This document shows positions 1-9,403 of a stretch of 64,000 nucleotides of DNA, in pieces. The notes beneath the pieces are model-generated. The model worked only from the letters and a program-made list of their open reading frames with translations. It ran no database searches and was not told the origin of the DNA. Each line of letters starts with the position of its first letter. The stretch's first letter is position 1. The translations under genes and the position numbers were made by a program. The DNA is taken from the NCBI RefSeq assembly GCF_948472415.1, contig NZ_OX419519.1, forward strand, positions 2,480,001 through 2,544,000, given 5' to 3'. The stretch is from Kitasatospora fiedleri. Its GTDB lineage: Bacteria; Actinomycetota; Actinomycetes; Streptomycetales; Streptomycetaceae.

Positions 1-2247
1 CAGCAGCAGGCTCGCCTCGAAGAACCGGCCGGCCTCCTTGAGCAGTTCCACCGCCTCGTCCAGCGTTGCCGGGCCGGGCCGGACGGCGGGGGCGTCCACC
101 GGGACGTCCCCGGGAGTGCCCGGTCCCGGTCCGGACGGGCTCGCACCGCGGGCGGCCGGTACCCGGGGCGGAGCCGGGTCGGCGGGCGCCTGCGGCTGCG
201 GCGGCTCGAACCGTCCGAGGCCGGGTGCGAGCGGGGCCGCGGCGGTGGGAGCGGGCAGGACGGGGCGGCCGCCCGCCGCGAGCGCGGACCGGTACCAGCC
301 GGCGGACTCCCGGAGACGGCCCAGTTCGCCCAGCAGCCGGGCGAGTTCGCGCATCGCGTAGACGTCGCCGCGGGCGGCGGCGCGTTCGTACCAGCGGACG
401 GCGCGGGTGCGGTCGCCGTGCCGCTCCAGCAGATCGGCGCCCTGGAAGAGGGCGGTCTCGCTGCCCGCTTCGGCCGCCTTCCGGTACCAGTCGAGCGCGC
501 CGTCCGGGTCGCCGGCCCGCTCGCACCGCTCGGCGCGTTCGCGCAGCGCCTGCGGGTCGCCGATGTGCGCGTACCAGGGGAGGTTGCCGTACTGGCCGTG
601 CCGGGCGAGCAGGGCCGCGGCCTCGTGCCAGGCGGTCTCGTCGCCGGACGCCGCCGCGCGCTCGTACCAGGCGGCGGCTTCGTCGATCCGGCCGGCGGCC
701 TCCAGCGTGCGGGCCGCCTCGTGCACGCCGGCGGCCGTTCCCAGGGCCCAGGCGCGTTCCCACCAGGCGACCGCCCGGTCGATCCGGTCGGCGGCGGCGC
801 AGAGCCTGGCGCCGTCGGCGGCCGCCTCGGGGTGCCCGTCGGCCGCCGCCCGTTCGAACCACTCCAACGCCTCGTCGGTGCGGCCGAGTTCGGCGAGCAG
901 GCGGCCGGCCCGGTGGCGGGCGGTGGGGTGACCGGCCCGGGCAGCCGCCTCGAAGCGGTGCAGCGCCGGTGCGATCTCGCCGTGCCGACCGAGCAGTTCG
1001 GCGCCGCGGCAGTGGGCGTCGACGTCCCCGTGCTGGGCGGCCCGGTCGTACCAGTCGACGGCCTGGGCGAACCGGCCGTCCCGCTCCAGCAGTTCCGCCG
1101 CCCGGACGGCGGCTTCCGGCACTCCCCGGTCGGCGGCGGCGCCGTACCAGTCGGCCGCTTCGGCGGTGCGGCCCGCCTCGGCGAGCAGGGCGGCGCCGAT
1201 CGAGAGCGCGGTCGGGTCCCCCGATTCGGCGGCCGAGGCGCAGAGGCCGACCGCGATCCGGGTGAGGCCCCGGGTCGCCGCCGAGCGCGCGAGGGCGGAC
1301 CGGTCGGCGGGGTGGGCGTACCTGGCCAGGCCCTCCCACAGCCCGGCCGGGACGGTGCGCCCCTCCCGTTCGGGCCGCAGCTGCCGCACCAGTGCCTCGG
1401 CGATCCGCACCTCGTGGCCGCCCGCAGTCCGGAGCGCCTCCGCCGCGCGGGCCGCCGCGGCGCCGTACGGTGCCCGACCGGCGGCGGGTCGACCGTCACC
1501 GGTGCGGCTGCCCGCGGGTCGGCCGGCGGTCAGCAGGGCGCCCGTCCCGGGGACCGCCTTGCGCAGGTAGGCCAGCCCGTCGGCCACCCAGCCGGGACGC
1601 AGGGCGCTGAGCTCGCGGGACGTCAGGTAGTGCGGGGCGGACGCGGCCAGCAGCGCCGCCGGGAGGACCGGGCGGTGGCCGAGGCGCACCGCGTCCAGCG
1701 CCGCGTCGACGACGGCCCGGGCGGCGGGCGGGGCCGAGCGGTAGCGGTTCACCAGCCGCGCCCCGGCCGGTACGGGGCCGCTACTCACGGCCCGGCGGGC
1801 GCCGCTGCCGACTGTGACGGCCGCCGTGGACCGGACGCGGCGGCCCGCGACCTCGGCGCCCCGGACGGTCACCGACCGCCGGACGGACGGGCACGGCGCG
1901 CCGACGGCCGGCTCGGGCGGCTGGCGGTCGTTGCGCTGCCGGGGGAGTTGGGCGTGGAGGCGGTCGGCCTCCAGCAGGGCGGACCAGTGGCGGACCGACC
2001 GCACCGGCCGACCCGCGGCGCGGGCCAACTCCCCGGCCACCGCGGCGAGTCGGTCCGCCTCGCGGGGCACCGAGCGTCCGGACAGCCAGCCGCGCAGGGT
2101 GGAGGGGCTGATCCCGCCGGTGCGGGCGAGCCGTTCCTGGGTGATCGTCCGGCCGCCGGTCCGGCGGGCCTCGTCCCAGAGCGGCAGGAGTTCGCGCAGC
2201 ACCGCGGAGCGGGTCGCCCGGCCCCTCACCTGCACGTCTGTTGTCAT
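1..2247 (-). CDS. Sel1/TPR-repeat protein with N-terminal helix-turn-helix (3' end cut off by window)
   Basis: The frame begins at ATG 2247 and stays open to base 1, so the C-terminus lies outside the window; 749 codons are visible. Residues about 20-75 contain a helix-turn-helix-like stretch (LARTGGISPSTLRGWLSG followed by READRLAAVAGEL), as in XRE-type DNA-binding domains. After a linker, from about residue 350, there is a run of roughly 12 Sel1/TPR-like helical repeats, each with an A-x-x-W-Y/F-x-x-A-A core (AADWYGAAADRG, AVDWYDRAAQHG, ALEWFERAAADG, ALDWYRKAAEAG). A Pro-rich segment and a last helix (LDEAVELLKEAGRFFEAS) precede the edge. Repeats of this kind bind proteins, so a regulator or scaffold role is an inference; I do not recognise a named orthologue. 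It is divergent from nirB with 460 bp between the starts. Confidence 0.85.
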   Translation of the reverse strand, partial: MTTDVQVRGRATRSAVLRELLPLWDEARRTGGRTITQERLARTGGISPSTLRGWLSGRSVPREADRLAAVAGELARAAGRPVRSVRHWSALLEADRLHAQLPRQRNDRQPPEPAVGAPCPSVRRSVTVRGAEVAGRRVRSTAAVTVGSGARRAVSSGPVPAGARLVNRYRSAPPAARAVVDAALDAVRLGHRPVLPAALLAASAPHYLTSRELSALRPGWVADGLAYLRKAVPGTGALLTAGRPAGSRTGDGRPAAGRAPYGAAAARAAEALRTAGGHEVRIAEALVRQLRPEREGRTVPAGLWEGLARYAHPADRSALARSAATRGLTRIAVGLCASAAESGDPTALSIGAALLAEAGRTAEAADWYGAAADRGVPEAAVRAAELLERDGRFAQAVDWYDRAAQHGDVDAHCRGAELLGRHGEIAPALHRFEAAARAGHPTARHRAGRLLAELGRTDEALEWFERAAADGHPEAAADGARLCAAADRIDRAVAWWERAWALGTAAGVHEAARTLEAAGRIDEAAAWYERAAASGDETAWHEAAALLARHGQYGNLPWYAHIGDPQALRERAERCERAGDPDGALDWYRKAAEAGSETALFQGADLLERHGDRTRAVRWYERAAARGDVYAMRELARLLGELGRLRESAGWYRSALAAGGRPVLPAPTAAAPLAPGLGRFEPPQPQAPADPAPPRVPAARGASPSGPGPGTPGDVPVDAPAVRPGPATLDEAVELLKEAGRFFEASLLL

Positions 2248-2481
2248 GCCAGCTCCCGGCCGGACTCGGACCGGATCTTCGAATCCGTTCCCCTGCGTGC
2301 AGGGTACGCACTCCCCCACCCCCTCGTACCGACTTCTCCTCGAATCACGTTCCGGATCGGCGGTCCCGCCCCGCGCGGGCCCGCCGCCTGGTAGAGGGCG
2401 CCCGGCCGGGCCCGGTGCCGGGCGGGACCGGACCGGGACCGGGCGCTCTCACAGTCGGCGCCCGGTGCCGCTGAGGGCGAA

Positions 2482-2519
2482 GTTCCGGCGGTGAAACAGC
2501 GCGGCACCGGTCGGGAAAC
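2482..2519 (+). promoter_or_regulatory. GlnR box upstream of nirBD
   Basis: Four half-sites with exact 6-nt spacing: GTTCC-n6-GAAAC-n6-GCACC-n6-GAAAC. This fits the actinomycete GlnR consensus gTnAC-n6-GaAAC repeated twice; both GAAAC half-sites are perfect and the other two each differ at one defined position. The box is 189 bp upstream of the nirB start, and nirB is an established GlnR target in Streptomyces nitrogen control. The rest of the divergent intergenic stretch (2248-2707) shows only GC-rich sequence and a good nirB ribosome binding site, GGAGG at 2694-2698. Confidence 0.85.
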
Positions 2520-2707
2520 ACCCTCCGCACATGCTCGGTGGCACGACAGCGACCGGGCTCCGGGCCACCGGCGGCCCGCCCGGTCGGGGCCTCCGGCGGG
2601 ACCGGAGGCGTGCCGCGCCCCGGACCGACGGCGGTCCGGTCGGCGCCCGGTCGGCCCGCCAGCTCCGGCTCCCACCGTCCGGAGCGCGACCTCGGAGGGA
2701 CTTCCCG

Positions 2708-5334
2708 ATGACCACCACCAAGCCCACACTGCTCCTGGTCGGCTACGGCATGGTCGGCCACCGCTTCCTGGAAGCCCTGGCCGACACCGGGGCGGCCGCC
2801 CGCTACCGGGTCGTCGTCCTCGCCGAGGAGCCCCGGCCCGCCTACGACCGGGTCGGCCTGACCTCGTACTTCTCCGGCCGGAGCGCGGACGACCTGCTGC
2901 TCGCCGAGGAGGGCTTCACCGATCGGCACGGGTTCGAGGTGCACCTCTCCTCCCCCGCCGTCTCACTCGACCCGGCGGCCCGGACCGTCACCACGGCCGC
3001 CGGGCGCACCCTCCCGTACGACACCCTGGTGTTGGCCACCGGCTCCTACCCCTTCGTCCCCCCGGTGGACGGCCGGGACGCCGAGGGGTGCTTCGTCTAC
3101 CGCACCATCGAGGACCTGCAGGCGATCGAGTCCTACGCGGCCGGGGCCCGGGTCGGCGCGGTGGTCGGCGGCGGGCTGCTCGGGCTGGAGGCCGCCGGGG
3201 CGCTGCGAGGCCTCGGCCTGGAGACCCACGTGGTGGAGTTCGCGCCGCGCCTGATGCCCGTCCAGGTCGACGAGGCGGGCGGCGCGGCGCTGCGCCGGAC
3301 CATCGAGTCGATGGGCGTGGTGGTGCACACCGGCATCGGCACCAAGGCGATCACCGTCGCCGAGGGGCGCGCGGTCGGCATGTCCTTCACCGACGACTCC
3401 GAGCTGGCGACCGACCTGGTGGTGTTCTCCGCCGGTGTCCGCCCCCGCGACCAGCTGGCCCGCGAGGCCGGGCTGACGGTCGGTGAGCGCGGCGGCATCG
3501 CGATCGACGAGCACTGCCGCACCTCCGACCCGCACGTCTTCGCGATCGGCGAGTGCGCCCTCGCGGTGGACGGCCGGGTGTACGGCCTGGTCGCCCCCGG
3601 CTACGAGATGGCCGTCGCAATGGCCCGACAGCTCGCCGAGCAGGCCCCGCAGCCGTTCACCGGCGCGGACCTCTCCACCAAGCTCAAGCTGCTCGGCGTC
3701 GACGTGGCCAGCTTCGGCGACGCCTTCGGCCGCACGCCCGGCTCGCTCGACGTGGTCTACTCCGACTCCCGCTCCGGCGTCTACAAGAAGCTGGTGGTGA
3801 CCGGCGAGGGGGCGCTGCTCGGCGGCATCCTGGTCGGTGACGCCTCGGCCTACGCCACGCTCCGCCCGCTGGCGGGTACCGGACGTCCGCTGCCCGTCCC
3901 CGCCGAGTCGCTGGTGCTGCCGGCCGGCGCGGACACCGCGGTCTCGCTGGGCGGCTCCGCGCTGCCCGACGACGCGGTGGTCTGCAGCTGCAACAACGTC
4001 ACCAAGGGCACGATCCGGGCCGCCGTCACGGACCACCGGTGCACCACCGTCCCCGAGGTGAAGAAATGCACCCGGGCGGGCACCAACTGCGGCTCCTGCG
4101 TGAAGCTGCTCGGCACGATCGTCGCGGACGAGCTGGCGGCGAGCGGCGTCGAGGTCGACCGGGGCCTGTGCCCGTGCTTCGCCCACACCCGTGCCGAGCT
4201 CTACGAGATCGTCCGGGTCAAGCGGATCGCCACGCACCGCCGGCTGCTCGCCGAGCACGGCCGGGTGCCGGAGGGCGCGGAGGGCTGCGAGGTCTGCAAG
4301 CCGACGGTGGCCTCGATCATCGCCTCGCTGGCGCCGGAGCTGGATGCCTCCGGGCACATCCTGGACGGCGAGCAGGGCGCTCTGCAGGACACCAACGACC
4401 ACTTCCTGGCGAACCTGCAGAAGAACGGCTCCTACTCGGTGGTGCCGCGCATCCCCGGCGGCGAGATCACCCCCGACCGGCTGATCGTGATCGGCGAGGT
4501 GGCCAAGGAGTTCGGCCTCTACACCAAGATCACCGGTGGTCAGCGGATCGACCTGTTCGGCGCCAGCGTGGACCAGCTGCCGATGATCTGGAGCCGACTG
4601 GTCGCGGCGGGCTTCGAGTCCGGCCACGCGTACGGGAAGTCGCTGCGCACCGTGAAGTCCTGCGTCGGCTCCACCTGGTGCCGCTACGGCGTGCAGGACT
4701 CGGTCGCCATGGCGATCCGGCTGGAGCTGCGCTACCGGGGCTGCGCTCGCCGCACAAGCTCAAGTCCGCGGTCTCAGGCTGCGCCCGCGAGTGCGCGGAG
4801 GCCCGCGGCAAGGACTTCGGCGTCATCGCCACCACCAACGGCTGGAACCTGTACGTCGGCGGCAACGGCGGCGCCACGCCCCGGCACGCCGACCTGCTCG
4901 CCCAGGACCTGGACGACGAGCAGTTGGTCCGCCTGATCGACCGGTTCCTGATGTTCTACATCCGCACCGCCGACCGGCTGGAGCGCACCTCCACCTGGCT
5001 GGAGCGGATCGAGGGCGGCCTGGAGCACGTCCGCGAGGTGGTGGTCGAGGACTCGCTGGGCATCGCCGACGAGTTGGAGGCGCTGATGGCCCGGCACATC
5101 GGCGACTACCAGGACGAGTGGGCGGCGACCCTGGCCGACCCCGACCGGATGCGCCGGTTCGTCTCCTTCGTCAACGCCCCCGGGGTACCCGACCCGAGCA
5201 TCCGCTTCGTCCCCGAGCGCGACCAGGTCAAGCCCGACCTGGCGCTGCTGGCCACCGAGGAGCAGCTGCTCGCCGCCCTCGACCGCGACCGCGCTCCGTT
5301 CCCGTCCGCCCGCATCCTGGAGGAAGCCCGATGA
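2708..5334 (+). pseudogene. nirB: nitrite reductase [NAD(P)H] large subunit, frameshifted
   Basis: NirB reduces nitrite to ammonium with NAD(P)H in the cytoplasm, using FAD, iron-sulfur centres and sirohaem. ATG 2708 follows GGAGG by 9 nt. Visible parts: Rossmann motif GYGMVG at the N-terminus and FAD/NAD oxidoreductase to about residue 410; a BFD-like [2Fe-2S] domain (VVCSCNN, then CTRAGTNCGSC) near 420-470; a nitrite/sulfite reductase half with CVGSTWC (Cys652/Cys658) and CAREC (Cys692/Cys696), the [4Fe-4S]-sirohaem ligands. One base is missing at 4739-4741 (CGG GG then CTG CGC TCG), between the two ligand pairs. Restoring it gives 875 residues, a normal NirB length. Downstream codon use is normal, so this is either a sequencing error or a very recent mutation. 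The stop overlaps the nirD start (ATGA). Confidence 0.9.
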
Positions 5335-5678
5335 CCGCCACCGCCTCTGCCACCCGGGTCGAACTGCGGTCCGCCGCGGGTTGGTCGCCGGTCTGCGACC
5401 GGGATCTGCTGGTCCCCGGCCGCGGCGTCGCCGTCCTGCTGCCGGACGGCCACCAGGCCGCCGTGTTCCGCGACGGCAGCGACCGGCTCTACGCCGTCGA
5501 CAACCGCGACCCGTTCACCGGCGCGTACGTCCTCTCCCGGGGTCTGCTGGGCTCCACCGCGGACGGCCGGGTCTACGTGGCCTCGCCGCTGCTCAAGCAA
5601 CGCTTCGACCTGCTGACCGGGGAGTGCCTGGACGACGAGGGCGTCCGGGTCGCCGTCCACGCCGTCCGCTCCGCCTGA
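5331..5678 (+). CDS. nirD: nitrite reductase small subunit
   Basis: A 115-residue NirD, the small partner of NirB in assimilatory nitrite reduction. It has a Rieske-like fold (VCDRDLLVPGRGVAVLL, then AVFRDGSDRLYAVDNRDPF, then VASPLLKQRFDLLTGECLD) without the Cys/His pairs that bind a cluster in true Rieske proteins, as usual for NirD. The start ATG 5331 overlaps the nirB stop by 4 bases, so translation is probably coupled and expression should follow the GlnR-controlled nirB promoter. The coupling survives even though nirB is frameshifted upstream, because the ribosome would have to be in the corrected frame to reach it. Confidence 0.9.
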   Translation: MTATASATRVELRSAAGWSPVCDRDLLVPGRGVAVLLPDGHQAAVFRDGSDRLYAVDNRDPFTGAYVLSRGLLGSTADGRVYVASPLLKQRFDLLTGECLDDEGVRVAVHAVRSA

Positions 5679-5790
5679 CCCGGCGGCGCGCACCCGGCCG
5701 GCGGGCCGTCCCGGCTGCCGCCGCACTGTCCGCGGCCGCCCGCGCCGCCCGGCTGGCCCCTCCCGGACCGGACCGACCCCTCCCGACCGG

Positions 5791-5826
5791 CCCCGGCCCC
5801 CGTCGTCCCGCCGACGGGGGCCGGGG
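5791..5826. terminator. bidirectional terminator between nirD and the esterase gene
   Basis: Perfect 15-bp stem (5791-5805 with 5812-5826) and a 6-nt loop, very GC-rich, lying immediately before the stop codon of the convergent esterase gene and 113 bp after nirD. No T-run follows on either side, as is common in Streptomyces. Confidence 0.8.
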
Positions 5827-6822
5827 TCAGTGCTGCTGCCGGAGCGCCGCCAGGACGGCGGCGGCCATGCCCTGCTGCCCCTGGGCGTTCGGATGGACCG
5901 GTGCCAGGCCCCGGTCGGCGGCGAGGGGCTCGATCCAGCGGGTGCCCGCGGCCTCGCACATGTCGTGGCCGGCGGAGGAGGCGTAGGTGTCGACGAAGCC
6001 CACCCCGGCGGCCTCGGCCCGCTGCCGGAGCATGCCGTTCAACTCCTGCTCCTGCTCGGTGACGAAGCCGAGGTCGGCGCCCGCGATGCCGCTGCCCAGG
6101 GTCTCGGCGCAGCGGGCCGGGTCCTGCGGCAGCAGGGCCGGGTACCCGACGAGCAGCACCTCGGCCTGCGGGGCCCGCCGCTTGATCTCGCCGAGGGCCG
6201 CGGTGAGCCGCTCGCCGGTGGCGGTCATCTTCCGCTGGACCTCGCCCCGCCCGGTGCCGGTCGTGTAGTACGCCCGGCACGGCGCGGCGTCGCCCTGCCC
6301 TGTCAGGCTGTGCCGGACGTTCTCGACCGCGCAGCGGCCCAGGACGTCGAGGAAGCCGGCGTCGTTGCCGCCGATCCCGAGCGTGACCAGTCGGGTGGCC
6401 GCGCTGAGCGCGTCCAGTTGCGGCGGGTTGGTGCCGTCGTCGGTCCGCTGGACGGCCGTCAGGTCTCCGGTGCGGGCTCCGCTGCAGCTGACGTCGGTGA
6501 AGTCCGCGATGCCGAGCTGCCGGGCCACCAGCGAGGGGTAGTTGGCGCCCGAGCGGCCGCAGCCCTGCGGGGACCCGCCCTGGGGCGGGATTCGCAGGCC
6601 GGAGGTGTAGGAGTCCCCGAGGGCCGCGTACGGCCCGGTGACGGGGGTGGCGGAGGGAGTCGGGGACGAGGAGGTCGGGGCCGCGGGGGTCGCCGAGGCC
6701 CGGTCGGGCCCGGGGGTCGGGAGGGCCGCCCCGGCACCGCACCCGGCCGTGCCGAGCAGGACGGCACCGATCAGGGCAGCACGGACCGGGGCCGCCGCGG
6801 CGGCCGTCCTCCGGCGGCGCAC
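5827..6822 (-). CDS. SGNH/GDSL-family esterase lipoprotein
   Basis: A 331-residue secreted hydrolase. The N-terminus has an Arg-rich start, a hydrophobic stretch and a lipobox LGTAGC with Cys28, so it should be lipid-anchored outside the membrane. A Pro/Ser/Thr-rich linker (30-62) leads into the SGNH hydrolase domain: ALGDSYTSG with nucleophile Ser71, the Gly block (SCSGART), the Asn block GIGGNDAGF, and the C-terminal DxxH-like segment with His310 (APVHPNAQG). This arrangement matches Streptomyces SGNH lipases/esterases of the Rv0518/SCO-type family; the substrate cannot be read from sequence. The start abuts the stop of the upstream PAC2 gene on the same strand, so the two may be co-transcribed. 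Confidence 0.88.
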   Translation of the reverse strand: MRRRRTAAAAAPVRAALIGAVLLGTAGCGAGAALPTPGPDRASATPAAPTSSSPTPSATPVTGPYAALGDSYTSGLRIPPQGGSPQGCGRSGANYPSLVARQLGIADFTDVSCSGARTGDLTAVQRTDDGTNPPQLDALSAATRLVTLGIGGNDAGFLDVLGRCAVENVRHSLTGQGDAAPCRAYYTTGTGRGEVQRKMTATGERLTAALGEIKRRAPQAEVLLVGYPALLPQDPARCAETLGSGIAGADLGFVTEQEQELNGMLRQRAEAAGVGFVDTYASSAGHDMCEAAGTRWIEPLAADRGLAPVHPNAQGQQGMAAAVLAALRQQH

Positions 6823-7764
6823 CTACTCGGCGCCGCGCTCGTGCTCGGCCAGGAACTCCTCGAACCTCCGGCCGAGTTCGTCCGCCGAGGGGAGGTCGCT
6901 GGCCTCGGCGAGCAGGCTCTCCCGACCGACGGCGCCGGAGACCGCGTCGTACTGGCCCTCCATGCCCTGGATCGCCGAGCGCAGTTCGCCGTCGCCCTGG
7001 GAGAGCTGGTCCTCGATCTCGGCGTAGACCTCGTTGACCCGGGCGCGCAGCTCGCTGCCGGGCAGGACCAGGCCGGTGGCGGACTGGACGGCCTCCAGGA
7101 TCGTCACCGCGGCGGCCGGGTAGGTCGAGCGGGCGATGTAGTGCGGGACGTGGGCCGCGAGGCCCAGCACGTCGTGCCCGGCCTGGGTGAGCCGGTACTC
7201 GACCAGCGCCTGGGCGCTGCCGGGCACCTGGGCCTGGTCGAACCACTTGGGGTGGCCGGCCGCCAGGTCGACCCGGTTGCCGTGCGGGGTGAGGCCGACC
7301 GGGCGGGTGTGCGGGACGCCCATCGGGATGCCGTGGAAGGAGAGGGCGAGGCGGATCTCGAACCGCTCCACCAGGTCGCCGACGGCGGCCGCGAACAGCT
7401 CCCACTCGGTGTCCGGTTCGGGGCCGGAGAGCACCAGGAAGGGCGCGCCCACCGAGTCCCGCGCCAGCTGGAGCAGGATCTCCGGCGGGTCGTAGTCCGT
7501 CCAGCTCTCGCGGTCGAAGGTCATCGCGGGGCGGCGGGCCCGGTAGTCGACCAGCCGGTCGTGGTCGAACCTGGCCACCACCTGCGGGGATCCCTGCTCC
7601 AGCAGGTGCGCCACGACCTGGCCGCCCGCCTCGCCGGCGTCCATGAAGCCCTCGAAGTGGTACAGCAGCACCAGGCCGGTGCCGGCCTCCGCGGCGGCGC
7701 GGGCCGCGGCCAGGGCCGTCACGCCCTGCGGCTCCAGCTCGTACAGCTCCTTGGGATCACGCAC
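6823..7764 (-). CDS. PAC2-family protein (proteasome assembly chaperone 2-like)
   Basis: A 313-residue protein of the PAC2 family, cytoplasmic, common in actinobacteria with no settled bacterial function. Recognised by the N-terminal block [12 protein letters not shown] and [17 protein letters not shown], the middle block [17 protein letters not shown], and [16 protein letters not shown] 7764 was chosen because family members begin with M-x-D-P-x-x-L-Y-E; an in-frame start at 7860 would add 32 residues of non-conserved sequence. The C-terminal 80 residues are acidic and probably helical ([10 protein letters not shown]). Directly upstream of the esterase gene on the same strand. Confidence 0.8.
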   Translation of the reverse strand: MRDPKELYELEPQGVTALAAARAAAEAGTGLVLLYHFEGFMDAGEAGGQVVAHLLEQGSPQVVARFDHDRLVDYRARRPAMTFDRESWTDYDPPEILLQLARDSVGAPFLVLSGPEPDTEWELFAAAVGDLVERFEIRLALSFHGIPMGVPHTRPVGLTPHGNRVDLAAGHPKWFDQAQVPGSAQALVEYRLTQAGHDVLGLAAHVPHYIARSTYPAAAVTILEAVQSATGLVLPGSELRARVNEVYAEIEDQLSQGDGELRSAIQGMEGQYDAVSGAVGRESLLAEASDLPSADELGRRFEEFLAEHERGAE

Positions 7765-8416
7765 GGCGCATCCATCCCCGTTCCGTCTCGTCGTCTCGGA
7801 ATGCTTTCGGACCTGATCTGTCCAGCGTGCGACGGCTCGTCCGCATTCCCGCCCCCGCACGAGTCTTCACGTCGTCTCTCGAATCCTCTCACCTCCCGGC
7901 AAAGCGCCTGGTCGCGGGCGTGGCAGGCGGTCCGCCAGGCGGGACGGCGGGACGTCCCGGCGTGCCGGGAGGACCCGTGCGCCCCTGTTGGCGCGCCGCG
8001 AAGTGACGCACCGCCTCCGGGCAGGTATCGTCCTCTCGCTGCCTCGCATCGTCGCGTCGTCGCGCCACGCCGTCTGTCACGTCGTGGGCCACGCCCCGGT
8101 CCGTTGCGCTGCCAGCCCTCCCATGCGCACCTTGCCTTCACTTGGCCGCCTGCTTCGCTTCGTGATCTCGTTTCTCTCTCGGCCATCTCGCGGACGCACA
8201 CTGTCCCGTCGCTCATCCCGCCGGATCGGTCCGTCGACCCGTGTCCGTACCGGCACCGCGCTGCCCGCCTCCGGGCTGCCGTCCCGCCGCACGCCCGAGC
8301 CTCTGGCGTAGCGCCCCCGGGCGGCCGCTCTCCGGGGCCGGGGCGATACGACCACAGCCCTCGCGCCGCGAACCCGGCACGCGGGCCCCGACGACCGCCG
8401 AAGGACCGAAGGATCC
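7765..8416. other. gene-free divergent region between PAC2 and GNAT genes
   Basis: About 650 bp without a convincing gene; composition is less GC3-biased than the flanking genes. It must hold the promoters for the divergent genes on both sides, but I could not pick a clear -35/-10 pair. Short inverted repeats such as GTCCCGGCGTGCCGGGAGGAC near 7950 are present. No RNA gene recognised. Confidence 0.4.
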
Positions 8417-9142
8417 GTGCCCGTACCCGTCACCCTCTACGGCCGCACCGTGCGGCTGGAGCCCCTCGCCGAGCACCACGCCGCGGCCCTCGCCGCGGCC
8501 GGCTCCGAGGACCGTACGACCTACGCCTTCACTCCCGTCCCGCACGGCCTGGAAGCCGCCCGGGAGTACATCGCGCGCGCCCTCGCCGATCGGGCAGCGG
8601 GCCGGTCGATGCCGTTCGCCACGGTGAGCACCGCGGACAACCGGGTCGTGGGCTCGACCCGGTTCCTGGAACTCGACTACTGGCAGGGCCCGCTGGTCTG
8701 GCCGCCCGCCCCGGGCGTCCCGCACGGCGACCCGCTGGAGGCGGTGCCGGACGCCGCGGAGATCGGGAACACCTGGCTGTCCCCGCGGGCGCAGGGCACC
8801 GGCATCAACACGGAGGCGAAGCTGCTGATGCTGCGGCACGCCTTCGAGGTGTGGCGGGTGCAGCGGATCTCGTTGCGGGCCGATGCCCGCAACGCCCGTT
8901 CCCGGATCGCCATCGAGCGGCTGGGCGCGACCTCCGAGGGCGTCCGCCGGGCGCACTCGCGCGGTCTGGACGGGGTGGTCCGGTCCACCGCCTTCTACTC
9001 GATCCTGGACGAGGAGTGGCCTGCCGTCCGGGACATCATCGAGCTGCGGATCGCCGCCGCGACCTCGCCCAGCGCGCCGGACCCGGCGCCGCTCAACCAG
9101 GAGTGCCTTAGACACGGCGGCTCCCTGATGCCGGCCGCCTGA
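8417..9142 (+). CDS. GNAT-family N-acetyltransferase (RimJ/RimL type)
   Basis: A 241-residue acetyltransferase that would transfer acetyl from acetyl-CoA to an amine. GTG 8417 is preceded by GAAGGA. RimJ/RimL-like features: N-terminal TLYGRTVRLEPL, the core strand NRVVGSTRFLELDYW, the acetyl-CoA loop RAQGTGINTEAKLLM (A motif), and the B-motif region RADARNARSRIAIERLGA. The C-terminal approx. 25 residues (after RDIIELRI) are low-complexity and poorly GC3-biased, so the natural end may be atypical. Stands alone on this strand; substrate not predictable. Confidence 0.85.
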   Translation: MPVPVTLYGRTVRLEPLAEHHAAALAAAGSEDRTTYAFTPVPHGLEAAREYIARALADRAAGRSMPFATVSTADNRVVGSTRFLELDYWQGPLVWPPAPGVPHGDPLEAVPDAAEIGNTWLSPRAQGTGINTEAKLLMLRHAFEVWRVQRISLRADARNARSRIAIERLGATSEGVRRAHSRGLDGVVRSTAFYSILDEEWPAVRDIIELRIAAATSPSAPDPAPLNQECLRHGGSLMPAA

Positions 9143-9165
9143 GCCGACCGGACGGGCCCCGGGGC

Positions 9166-9224
9166 GATCCGGGGTGGAGAGATCCGGGGCCGGGAGATCC
9201 GGGCCGGGAGATCCGGGGCGGGGC
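9166..9224. repeat. tandem GATCCGGGG repeat, four units of 14-15 bp
   Basis: Units start at 9166, 9181, 9196 and 9210, each GATCCGGG followed by a G/C/A-rich tail. Lies just after the GNAT stop codon, in noncoding DNA. Imperfect, probably slippage-derived. Confidence 0.7.
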
Positions 9225-9403
9225 GGATGTGCGGTGTCGGCGATGCCGTACGGCCGCCCCGGCCGCCGGGTCTCCCCTGCGGGGTTTCTCGGCACTCTGT
9301 CGAGTTGTCAAGGAGCGGGGAGAACACGGGCTTCGGCCCACCTCCGTTCCTGGGGTCTGATCCTGCTGACACTCCGTCGGCCCGTCCCGCACTCCGCCCC
9401 GGC

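Noticed and set aside
418..2394. Plus-strand open frame of 658 codons opposite the Sel1-repeat gene
   Set aside because: It is the antisense shadow of the Sel1-repeat gene, whose repeats, codon bias and ATG are clear on the minus strand.
5830..9111. Plus-strand open frame of 1093 codons
   Set aside because: Covers the antisense of the esterase and PAC2 genes and part of GNAT in a wrong frame; translation is Gly/Arg/Pro-rich without domains.
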